A stretch of DNA of 64,000 nt from contig PNJQ01000002.1 of assembly GCA_013821985.1 (NCBI GenBank), forward strand, positions 48,085 to 112,084. Reading direction: 5' to 3'. The notes under the pieces are model-generated. The model searched no databases. It was not told the DNA's origin and saw only the letters and a list, made by a program, of their open reading frames with translations. A program made the position numbers and the translations under genes. Source of the DNA: Opitutus sp. (GTDB lineage Bacteria > Verrucomicrobiota > Verrucomicrobiia > Opitutales > Opitutaceae). Every line of letters starts with the position of its first letter. Position 1 is the first letter of the stretch. Shown one piece after another: positions 41,388 through 48,637 of the stretch.

Positions 41388-42107
41388 TCAGAAACGCCGC
41401 GCGCCGCGCGAGATGTCGGTCAGCGAATGAAAGACGAGCGGGTCGTTGGGCCAGAGGAGCTGGCCGTGGGCGACGCCGGCGTTGAGGCCGTGGACGCGCG
41501 CGCGGGCGAGTTGGAGTTCGACGTAGTTGCGCGTTTTCATCTGGGAGGCGTGCGCCTCCATGGATTTGGTCCACGCGGCCATCACTTCCTTGGCGGAGAT
41601 GTCGATGACGACCGGGGAGAGGTCGCGCGGTTCCGCGCCCGGGCCGAGCGCGTAGAAAAACAATTGTCCGATCGCGTGCGGCGTCTGGCTCTTCAGCTCC
41701 TTCAACCCGCCGTAACGTGCCAACCGGGTCGCGTCGCGCACGAGCTGTCCGAGCCGCCAGTGGTCGGGGTGCTGGTTCGGCTCCGGGCTCGGAGCGAGCA
41801 CGAGGGCGGGGCGCACGGTGCGGATGACGGCGGCGAGCTTCAGCGCGTGGGCATTGCGCAGCTCGAGGTGCGAGTCGCCGTCGAGCTCGAGAAACTCCAC
41901 CGTCGCTCCCAGCGCCTTCGCGGCTCTTTCCGTCTCCTTCGTGCGTTCCGCGGGCGTGCCGTTGGTGCCGGCTTCACCGCGTGAGCAGACGGCAAAATGC
42001 GCGGGGCGGCCGCTCTGCGTTTCGCGCGCCACGATGGCGCCGGCGCCGAATTCGATGTCGTCCGGGTGTGCGCCAAACGCGAGGAGGGGGGCGGTCGAGA
42101 GATTCAT
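41388..42107 (-). CDS. bshB1: Bacillithiol biosynthesis deacetylase BshB1
   Basis: 239 residues, normal for BshB1. FGAHPDDIEFGAGAIVAR holds the zinc-binding His and Asp-Asp of PIG-L/LmbE deacetylases. SRGEAGTNGTPAERTKETERAAKALGA is the BshB1-type second motif, and EPNQHPDHWRLGQLVRDAT carries the third metal/catalytic His. Reaction: removal of acetate from GlcNAc-malate to GlcN-malate. It lies 12 bases after the BshC-like gene on the same strand. Confidence 0.93.
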   Translation of the reverse strand: MNLSTAPLLAFGAHPDDIEFGAGAIVARETQSGRPAHFAVCSRGEAGTNGTPAERTKETERAAKALGATVEFLELDGDSHLELRNAHALKLAAVIRTVRPALVLAPSPEPNQHPDHWRLGQLVRDATRLARYGGLKELKSQTPHAIGQLFFYALGPGAEPRDLSPVVIDISAKEVMAAWTKSMEAHASQMKTRNYVELQLARARVHGLNAGVAHGQLLWPNDPLVFHSLTDISRGARRF

Positions 42108-42119
42108 GCGCGCACTATG

Positions 42120-42893
42120 TCAGACGGGGAACTCAGTCCAAGCTTCGTCCGAACGGTCGATGGTGTCGCGCGGCACGAACTTGATTTCGGGCGCGTCCGC
42201 GGGATTGAGATAAGCCTGTTCGCCCGCGCCGCAGATGTAATGCGTGCAGTGCAGGATCGATTGCATCCAGCGCAGTCGGCTGTCGCGCGTGGGGCTGACC
42301 TGCGCCTTCGTGAAAGGTTGCACCGGCAACGTCACATAGCTCGTGCCGCCCTCGTGCAGCTTGAGCGCGCCGTCGATCAACCGCGCGCGGACGATTTCAC
42401 CCTCATGCGGCACATCGACAAAACACTCCGTGATGTCGCAGCCGGCTTCGCGCACGGCGCGATCGCCGGATCTCACGACGCGCACGCCCTCGAGCAGACC
42501 CATTGCGCGATACTGCTCGAGGCAGAAGTCGGCCACATTGTCCGCGCGCACGGCCTTGAACGCCTCGATCGCCCGCGGCTCGACGAACGCCCCGAGGCTG
42601 CGCGTCATGTTCGGTTGCCAGTCGGCCGGGATGCGTTTGAGGAAGAGCGGCGAGAACTTGCGCTGCAGTTTGTTCACGAACGTGAAGTTCAGCGTCTGCG
42701 GCGCGTCCGTCTTGCGGTGGCGCAGCGTCGTCTGCGTCTCGCGCGGGTCGTGGTCGGAGTCGTGGTAGAAGAACACGATTTCGCCGCCGATCTCCTGCTG
42801 TAGCCGGCGCGCCGTCGCGAATTTCGCATAAAGAAACCGCCGCGGAAAAAATCCGCACGGTTGCTGGCCGAAGCAGATGACGGGAGAAGTCAT
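42120..42893 (-). CDS. Compact BshC-like protein (putative cysteine-adding enzyme)
   Basis: 257 residues, about half the length of BshC. Near the N-terminus FGQQPCGFFPRRFLYAKFATARRL and VFFYHDSDHDPRET match the GQQ...K...A and F...EDHD..E nucleotide-site motifs of BshC. Near the C-terminus THYICGAGEQAYL (about 218-229) matches its GPGE-x-AY motif. The middle is shortened and the long coiled-coil/C-terminal part of BshC is absent. It is the first gene of the operon with bshB1 and bshA, which strongly suggests the final step (adding cysteine to GlcN-malate). No standard BshC is in the window. Confidence 0.6.
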   Translation of the reverse strand: MTSPVICFGQQPCGFFPRRFLYAKFATARRLQQEIGGEIVFFYHDSDHDPRETQTTLRHRKTDAPQTLNFTFVNKLQRKFSPLFLKRIPADWQPNMTRSLGAFVEPRAIEAFKAVRADNVADFCLEQYRAMGLLEGVRVVRSGDRAVREAGCDITECFVDVPHEGEIVRARLIDGALKLHEGGTSYVTLPVQPFTKAQVSPTRDSRLRWMQSILHCTHYICGAGEQAYLNPADAPEIKFVPRDTIDRSDEAWTEFPV

Positions 42894-42895
42894 TT

Positions 42896-42975
42896 AACCC
42901 CGGATTCCACGGATTTCACGGATCGGAAGTCAGGGTTGGGCTGGGTAATCCGTGTCATCCGTGTGATCCGTGGTT
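42896..42975 (+). repeat. Dispersed inverted repeat of the CACGGATT family
   Basis: Arms at 42896-42923 and 42948-42975 consist of iterated CACGGAT and ATCCGTG units, forming an imperfect palindrome of about 28 bases per arm with a 24-base centre. Such CACGGATT arrays recur in many Verrucomicrobia and other high-GC genomes as intergenic repeats (from memory). The right arm encodes the last residues (NHGSHG) and the stop of the symporter gene. Confidence 0.75.
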
Positions 42976-44670
42976 CATGTTTTTTGGGAGCAAGAACTGC
43001 AGCAGCGAGCTGAAGGCGATGCACGCCGCGCAGCCGATCAGGTTATACCAGAGGTAGGAAATGCTGAGGGACGCGTAGAGCCCAAACACCAGCAGTTGGG
43101 CCGCGACCGCGCCCCAGAACACCGCCGTGCCGCCGACCCGCTTGAAGAAGAAGGCGACGAGAAACAGGCCGAGCACGACGCCGTAGAAGATCGAGCCGAG
43201 GATGTTGATCGCCTCGATGAGGTTTTCCGCGAACCCGGCGAAGAGCGCGAAGCCGATCGCGAAGATGCCCCAGACGGCAGTAAACCATTTTGCGACGCGG
43301 ACGTTGCGGCCCTCGTCGTGCGCGGCGAGCGGACGGAATTGCCGCCAGAGGTCGATCGTGGACGTGGTGCCGAGGGCGTTGAGTTCGCTCGCCTTCGAGC
43401 CGAGCGCGGCGGCGATCATCACGGCGATGAGCAGGCCGACGACACCCGACGGCAATTGCGAGACGATGAAGCTGATGAACACGTAATCGGAGTCCTTGAC
43501 CGCGGCGCGCGGATCGGCGGCGAGCAGCGCCTTCTTCGCGTCGGCGCGCACGGCGTCGGTCGCCTGGTTTGCCGCGACCATCGCGGCGCGCGCGGCGGTT
43601 TCAGCCGAAGCGTCACCGCTCGTCCGGGCCGAGCGCCACGCGGCGATTTTTTCCTGTTTCACGACGTGCAGCGCGGCGTGGCGGTCCTCGATGGCGCGGA
43701 ACTCCGCCGCGTTCGGCCCCGCGGCGTAGTGCTGCCACTCGGCGCGGTTGTAGAACACCGGCGCGGGTTGAAATTGGTAGAACACGAACACGAGGGCGCC
43801 GAGCAGCAGGATGAAAAACTGCATCGGGATCTTCAGGAGCGCGTTGAACACGAGACCGAGCCGACTTTCACGCAGCGAGGCGCCGCCGATGTAACGCTGC
43901 ACCTGTGACTGATCGGTGCCGAAATAGGAGAGCGAAAGAAAAAGCCCACCGAGGAGACCGCTCCAGAAGGTGTAGCGTTTCGAAGGATCGAACGAAAAAT
44001 CGACCGCTTCGAGCTTGCCGAGCGCGCCGGCGAGATGGGCCGCGCCGCCGAAGCCGAGGTCATCCGGCAATTTCGAGAGCAACACGAAGAACGCCGTCAC
44101 CATGCCCGCGAAGATCACGCCCATCTGCCATTTTTGAGTCAGACTCACCGCCGCGCTGCCGCCGGTGACGGTGTAAACAATGACAAGGAGACCGGTGCCG
44201 ATGATCGTGAAGTCGAGCCGCCAGCCGAGCACCGTGGAGAGGATGATGGCCGGCGCGTAGATCGTGACGCCAGCCGCTAGTCCGCGTTGGAGTAAAAACA
44301 GCCCGGCGCCGAGCAGGCGCGTCTTCGCGTCGAAACGTTGTCCGAGATATTCGTAGGCGGTATAGACGCCGAGCCGGCGGTAAATCGGGAGAAAGACGGC
44401 GCAGACGATGATGAGCGCGAGTGGCAGGCCGAAATAATTTTGGACGAAGCCGATGCCGCTCTCGAAGCCTTGCCCCGGAATCGAAAGAAACGTGATCGCG
44501 CTCGCCTGCGTCGCCATCACGGAGATGCCGATCGTGAACCAGCCGGTCGTCTTCGTGCCCTTGAGGTAGGTGTCGAGGTGGTCGGTGTGACGCGTGCGCC
44601 AAGCGCCATAGGCGGCGATGCCAACCATCGTTCCCAGCAGCACGACCCAATCAAGCAGCGAGAGGGTCAT
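42955..44670 (-). CDS. Sodium:solute symporter (SSS family)
   Basis: 571 residues from the ATG at 44670, overlapping the small upstream gene by ATGA; the open frame to 44736 is not used. About 13 membrane helices. WVVLLGTMVGIAAYGAWR, TYLKGTKTTGWFTIGISVMATQASAITFLSIPGQGFESG (TM1-2 with Na+-site Ser/Thr residues), YEYLGQRFDAKTRLLGAGLF, GGSAAVSLTQKWQM and YFGTDQSQVQRYI are SSS signatures. A charged loop of about 85 residues (YNRAEWQHYAAG to AAVKDSDYV) interrupts the C-terminal third. The substrate is unknown; sialic acids, sugars and vitamins are all possible. The C-terminal tail runs into a repeat. Confidence 0.9.
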   Translation of the reverse strand: MTLSLLDWVVLLGTMVGIAAYGAWRTRHTDHLDTYLKGTKTTGWFTIGISVMATQASAITFLSIPGQGFESGIGFVQNYFGLPLALIIVCAVFLPIYRRLGVYTAYEYLGQRFDAKTRLLGAGLFLLQRGLAAGVTIYAPAIILSTVLGWRLDFTIIGTGLLVIVYTVTGGSAAVSLTQKWQMGVIFAGMVTAFFVLLSKLPDDLGFGGAAHLAGALGKLEAVDFSFDPSKRYTFWSGLLGGLFLSLSYFGTDQSQVQRYIGGASLRESRLGLVFNALLKIPMQFFILLLGALVFVFYQFQPAPVFYNRAEWQHYAAGPNAAEFRAIEDRHAALHVVKQEKIAAWRSARTSGDASAETAARAAMVAANQATDAVRADAKKALLAADPRAAVKDSDYVFISFIVSQLPSGVVGLLIAVMIAAALGSKASELNALGTTSTIDLWRQFRPLAAHDEGRNVRVAKWFTAVWGIFAIGFALFAGFAENLIEAINILGSIFYGVVLGLFLVAFFFKRVGGTAVFWGAVAAQLLVFGLYASLSISYLWYNLIGCAACIAFSSLLQFLLPKNMNHGSHG

Positions 44671-44822
44671 GCGAAGAAGCGGGAGAACAACGCGAGCGCG
44701 ATCACCACGACGATAAACGTGCCGAGCACGAACCAATAGACGGTGCGCCAGGAGCGAAAGCCGGGCAGGCCGGTGCGGGTCTCGTCGGAGGCGGGGGTGG
44801 GGCTGGCGGGAGTGGGCGGCAT
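44667..44822 (-). CDS. 51-residue single-pass membrane protein coupled to the symporter
   Basis: Begins MPPTPASPTPASDETRTG, then LPGFRSWRTVYWFVLGTFIVVVIALALFSRFFA. The N-terminus is Pro/Ser/Thr-rich, and one membrane helix spans about residues 28-47. Its TGA overlaps the symporter ATG (44667-44670), so the two are translated together. It may act as a small subunit, similar in position to the small partners of some SSS carriers, though there is no detectable motif. Confidence 0.7.
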   Translation of the reverse strand: MPPTPASPTPASDETRTGLPGFRSWRTVYWFVLGTFIVVVIALALFSRFFA

Positions 44823-44877
44823 GGGATGGGACGTTTAGGTCTTATGGGTCCTAGGACCTATGCTCGATCGGTGGCGC

Positions 44878-47373
44878 TCACTCAGTCTTTTCGAGCGAGA
44901 CGAGATTGGCGAAGAGCCGCCAGGCGCCGGGCACACCCGCCGGGAGTTGGCGGAAGAAGGCGACGCCGGTGTAAACGTAGTGACCCTTGCCGTGGCGTGC
45001 GACGAGCACGCTGCTCTTCAGCGGTGTTTCGCCGGCGTCGTTCATCGCGAGCAGCGCGACGAATTTCGACTCGTCCCATTTCGAAGGGAAATACGCGCCG
45101 CGTTCCTGCACCCAGCCCTCGAAGTCGGTAGGCGTGATCCGATTCGGAGTGGTCAACGCAGCGGGCTCGGCGAGGAAAGTCACCGGCGATTTTTCGTCGG
45201 TCACGCGCAGGCGCGGCGCGGGGCCTTCGATCGAGAGGTCGTAGGGCGCGAGCGTCGGAGTGAGCAGGCCGTTGGGGCGGTTGTATTGGGCGATCACGGT
45301 GCCGCCTTGCTCGACCCATGCGAAGAGTCCGGGAAGATTTTCCTTCAGATCAGTCCGTTCGTTGAATGCGCGCACGCCGATGACGACGGCGTCGAGGCCG
45401 GCTAATTTTTCCGGCGAGAGGTCGGTGCCCGTAAGCGTGCGCACCGTGTAGCCCATCTGGGCGAGACACTCGGCCACGTAATCGCCCGCGCCGGGCAAGT
45501 AACCGATGTTGTTCCCGCGGATCGCGAGGTCGAAACTGGCGACGCGCGCGGTGGCGGGCGGTTGCAGGAGCAGCAAGGGCAGGTGGGCGTAGCGCAGTTC
45601 CTCGCGCTGGTTGGAGTAAATTCGACCGCCCATGTCGGCTTCGGCAATCAACCGGCCGTTGCCGCCCTGGGTGGGCGCGGTGACGCGGAACGTGAAACGC
45701 GTGCGGTCGCCCGCTTGCGCGAGCGAGAAATTCTGTGCCGCAGGGGTGACGGTCCAGCCGGCCGGCGCCGTGAGGCGCAAGGTGCCCGAGCCGGCGCGGG
45801 CGGCGGAGATTTCCACCCCGATGTTTTTGGTGACGCCGGGTCCGATGAAGAAGATCTCGGAGTTGAACGCGAGGGAGACGGGCGGGATGACATCGAGCCG
45901 GCGGCGCGTTTCACCCTGCTCGCTGCGCGTGATAAAGACGGGTTCATCGGGGACGGAAATCTGCACGCCCTCTACGAGGAAATTATGTTGGAGCGCCAGC
46001 GGGGACGGACCGTCCGGGAGGCCGATGAGGCTTGGGTCCGACACGCGGGCGATGCCCGCGGCGCCTTCCTCGCGCAGCCAATACGGGTGCGAAATCGGAA
46101 GGTTAAGCGCGGCAACTTGCTCAATCCTCGTAACGGCGGGTTCGTTGGGCGCCAGTGCTTGTCCGTTCGGGTCCCGGCCCAGCGCGATGACGGACCGCGC
46201 CGCGGCCTGCGTCGTGACCGTGAGCGTGAATTTCTCTCCCGGCACGATCTCCGGGCGATCGACCGTGGTCTGCACGCGGATGCCGGCGCAGGATTGGATG
46301 ATGCGGTCGAGTTGCGCCCGTTTGTCGGCCACGATGGGATCGAGCGGCAGGGCCGCGAGCTGGCGGTGCAACGCCGCAAGGGCCGGCAGGGACGCGGCGG
46401 GGCTGGCCGGATCGAATTGAGCGAACGCTCGCGCAATTGCCTCGTCGATCGCGGCACCGCCGGGGTAGCGCGCCCACGTGGTGTCGATGCCGTCCATCAA
46501 ATCGCTCGTGGCCGGTTCGCCGGCCATGAGGAGGAAAGTTTGCTCGTTCGTGCCGGTGCGGGCGCGCGTGGCGAAGCCGCCGAGGCCTTGCGTCTTGTGC
46601 ATTGCGCGGCTGTGCGCGGCGATCGTGCCGAATTCCTGTCCGCTCGCGGCGTCGGTGCCGGAGATATCCTGGTTGAAAGTCGGACCGGGCAACGGGAGCG
46701 GCGTGCCGGCGTTGGCGCCGAAGCGAAAGGCGTTCCAGAGAACGCGCTTGGGCTGCCAGACGGTCAGGCCTTGTGCGAGTTGCTCGGGGTAGGCCGCCGG
46801 ATCGCCGGCGAGTTGGAAGGCCTCGACGGCGAGCATCGCGGAGGCGGTGTGATGACCGTGGCCGCCGCTGCCGGGCGGAATGGGGAAGCGCGTGACGATG
46901 ACGTCGGGGCGAAATTGCCGGATGACGCGCACGACGTCGCCGAGGACTTCCTTTTTATCCCAGAACGCGAGGGTTTCCTCGGGGGTTTTCGAATAACCGA
47001 AATCGATGGCGCGCGTGAAAAATTGGCGGCCGGTGTCGAGTTGACGGGCGGCGAGGAGTTCGTGCGTGCGCAGGAGGCCGAGTTTTTCGTCGAAGTCGCG
47101 GCCAAGTTCGTTTTGTCCGCCGTCGCCGCGCGTGAGCGAGAGGTAGGCGGCGCGCAGGCCTCGGCCGCGCGCGAGGTAGGTGATCAGTTCGGTGTTCTCG
47201 TCGTCCGGATGCGCGCCGACGTGGAGCACAGTGCCGACGTTGCCCAGTGCGCGGAGTTCCTGCGCGATAGCGGCGGGCGCGAGCGGTTCGGGCGCGGGAG
47301 CGGCGAATGAGGAGCTGGCGAAGGCGGCGGACAGGGCGAGGCAGAGGGACGCGGACGAGAGGAGGCGAGGCAT
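44878..47373 (-). CDS. Large secreted PIG-L family deacetylase with C-terminal extension
   Basis: 831 residues from the ATG at 47373 (20 residues inside the longer open frame), chosen because a signal peptide follows (LLSSASLCLALSAAFASSSFA). Residues 50-300 are the PIG-L domain: VGAHPDDENTELITYLARG (zinc site), SLTRGDGGQNELG and PGSGGHGHHTASAMLAVEAF (His-x-x-His-like). The centre has Ig-like stretches (AGSGTLRLTAPAGWTVTPAAQNFSL). The C-terminus (LAGLDAVVIGVRAFNERTDLKENLPGLFAWVEQGGTVIAQYNRPNG) resembles glutamine-amidotransferase-like folds. Expected role: extracytoplasmic deacetylation of an N-acetyl sugar. Confidence 0.85.
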   Translation of the reverse strand: MPRLLSSASLCLALSAAFASSSFAAPAPEPLAPAAIAQELRALGNVGTVLHVGAHPDDENTELITYLARGRGLRAAYLSLTRGDGGQNELGRDFDEKLGLLRTHELLAARQLDTGRQFFTRAIDFGYSKTPEETLAFWDKKEVLGDVVRVIRQFRPDVIVTRFPIPPGSGGHGHHTASAMLAVEAFQLAGDPAAYPEQLAQGLTVWQPKRVLWNAFRFGANAGTPLPLPGPTFNQDISGTDAASGQEFGTIAAHSRAMHKTQGLGGFATRARTGTNEQTFLLMAGEPATSDLMDGIDTTWARYPGGAAIDEAIARAFAQFDPASPAASLPALAALHRQLAALPLDPIVADKRAQLDRIIQSCAGIRVQTTVDRPEIVPGEKFTLTVTTQAAARSVIALGRDPNGQALAPNEPAVTRIEQVAALNLPISHPYWLREEGAAGIARVSDPSLIGLPDGPSPLALQHNFLVEGVQISVPDEPVFITRSEQGETRRRLDVIPPVSLAFNSEIFFIGPGVTKNIGVEISAARAGSGTLRLTAPAGWTVTPAAQNFSLAQAGDRTRFTFRVTAPTQGGNGRLIAEADMGGRIYSNQREELRYAHLPLLLLQPPATARVASFDLAIRGNNIGYLPGAGDYVAECLAQMGYTVRTLTGTDLSPEKLAGLDAVVIGVRAFNERTDLKENLPGLFAWVEQGGTVIAQYNRPNGLLTPTLAPYDLSIEGPAPRLRVTDEKSPVTFLAEPAALTTPNRITPTDFEGWVQERGAYFPSKWDESKFVALLAMNDAGETPLKSSVLVARHGKGHYVYTGVAFFRQLPAGVPGAWRLFANLVSLEKTE

Positions 47374-47403
47374 CGAGCGGGGGTGGAGAGGAGAGGAGGT
47401 GGG

Positions 47404-47453
47404 AGGGGCTTTATGCCCCGACGTGGAGCGCAACGTCGGGGCATAAAGCCCCT
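47404..47453 (+). terminator. Perfect 21-bp hairpin, terminator or REP-like element
   Basis: AGGGGCTTTATGCCCCGACG-T (47404-47424) is exactly repeated in inverse at 47433-47453 around an 8-base loop. It lies between the DUF2911 gene and the PIG-L gene, both on the minus strand. Its inner CTTTATGCCCCGAC/GTCGGGGCATAAAG core resembles a dispersed intergenic element, so it may be a mobile repeat that also stops transcription. Confidence 0.65.
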
Positions 47454-47508
47454 GCCGCCGAGGAAAGAAGAAGCGCCGCGTGATTCGACGCGGCGCGGGG
47501 AGCGGTGG

Positions 47509-48399
47509 TTACTTCAAGCGTTCAAGCAACGCCTGGTTGAGGCGCATGTATTCGTCGCGCAGACCGCCGGCGGGAGCTTTTTCGGTGAGCGCGAGCGACT
47601 CTTCAGCGGCGGCTTTCGCGCCGGCTTTGTCGCCGAGTTTGGCAAGGATGAGTCCCTTGCGGTAAATCATCCACATTTGGCCGGGGCGGCCGGCGATGGC
47701 GGTGTTGATCCACTCGAGGGCTTTGTGCAGGTCGAGGTTGTTCTCGTAGTAATACATCGCGGCCGAGAAGAGCATCATCGGGTTGGGCGTGCCCGGCTCT
47801 TGCAGCGCGGCGGCGATTTGCGGGACGAGGATGCCCTTGGTGTCGATCGTGATCGGGAGCGGAACGCGGATGTTTTCCCAGTAGAGGTTCAGCGTGGCAC
47901 CGTTGTCACTGAGGTCGCTGAGCGTGATGGCGAATGTCTCGGTCGGACGCGGCGTAGCGACGGGCTTGGCGGTGGCGCGCGCGGTGTCGTTTTTCTGGTC
48001 GTAGGCGTAGGTGCCCCACTGCGGGCGGTCCTTCAGCGACTGGAAGATGAACGTCCACTCGTTCTCGGTCGGGATGGTGAACAGCTCGTAATTGCCCGCG
48101 GGCAGATCGGCGCCGCCGACTTTAACCGGCGTGCTGAACGAGATGCGCGTCGCGGAATTAGCGCCCGTGCGCCAGATTTCGCCGTAGGGCACGAGGCCGC
48201 CGAAAATCTTCCGGCCCTTCGCGCTTGGGCGGCTATAGACGACTTCGATGTCGGTGATGCCGACCTGTTGCTTGAGGGTGGCCGGCGGGCTGGCCTGCGG
48301 GAAGGTGAGCTTGGGCGCAGCAGGAGTCTGGGCGGTAAGCGTGCCGACGAGCGCGAGGCTGCCGGCGGCGAGGAGCGAAACGAGGAGTTTGGATTTCAT
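47509..48399 (-). CDS. DUF2911 protein with TPR-like C-terminus
   Basis: 296 residues with an N-terminal signal peptide (KLLVSLLAAGSLALVGTLTAQ). The DUF2911 domain (about 35-185) shows ITDIEVVYSRPSAKGRKIFGGLVPYGEIWRTGANSATRISFSTPVKVGG, LPAGNYELFTIPTENEWTFIF and FAITLSDLSDNGATLNLYWENIRVPLPI. Residues 200-296 form helical TPR-like repeats (FSAAMYYYENNLDLHKALEWINTAIAG, YRKGLILAKLGDKAGAKAAAEESLAL). The protein is periplasmic or outer-surface, of unknown function. Confidence 0.88.
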   Translation of the reverse strand: MKSKLLVSLLAAGSLALVGTLTAQTPAAPKLTFPQASPPATLKQQVGITDIEVVYSRPSAKGRKIFGGLVPYGEIWRTGANSATRISFSTPVKVGGADLPAGNYELFTIPTENEWTFIFQSLKDRPQWGTYAYDQKNDTARATAKPVATPRPTETFAITLSDLSDNGATLNLYWENIRVPLPITIDTKGILVPQIAAALQEPGTPNPMMLFSAAMYYYENNLDLHKALEWINTAIAGRPGQMWMIYRKGLILAKLGDKAGAKAAAEESLALTEKAPAGGLRDEYMRLNQALLERLK

Positions 48400-48563
48400 A
48401 GGGTAGAACGACTAAGCGGACGGGCATGCTACGCAGGGGCAGGAAAAGGACAAGTGCCCGGCACGGGAAAAGAGGAGCGGGAGAGCGGGGGTATTCCCGG
48501 GATTAAGAACGCTCACACCCCCTCTCGGCCAAGTGTTACCCGGCCAATCGATGGCCCGGCCGG

Positions 48564-48593
48564 TTGACTGCGGCATTTTTCGCGCCGTAGTGG
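48564..48593 (+). promoter_or_regulatory. Possible promoter for the acyl-CoA dehydrogenase gene
   Basis: TTGACT at 48564-48569 is a good -35 match. The best -10 candidate, TAGTGG at 48588-48593 with an 18-base spacer, is poor. It lies about 45 bases before the ATG at 48638, in the 238-base gap between divergently transcribed genes, which otherwise holds nothing recognisable. Confidence 0.3.
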
Positions 48594-48637
48594 ACACCAA
48601 ATCCCTCCAATTTCCGGCCACGTCGTGGCCGCCGTCC

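Noticed and set aside
45562..47310. 582-codon plus-strand ORF opposite the PIG-L gene
   Set aside because: Antisense open frame of a clear PIG-L deacetylase; low-complexity translation.
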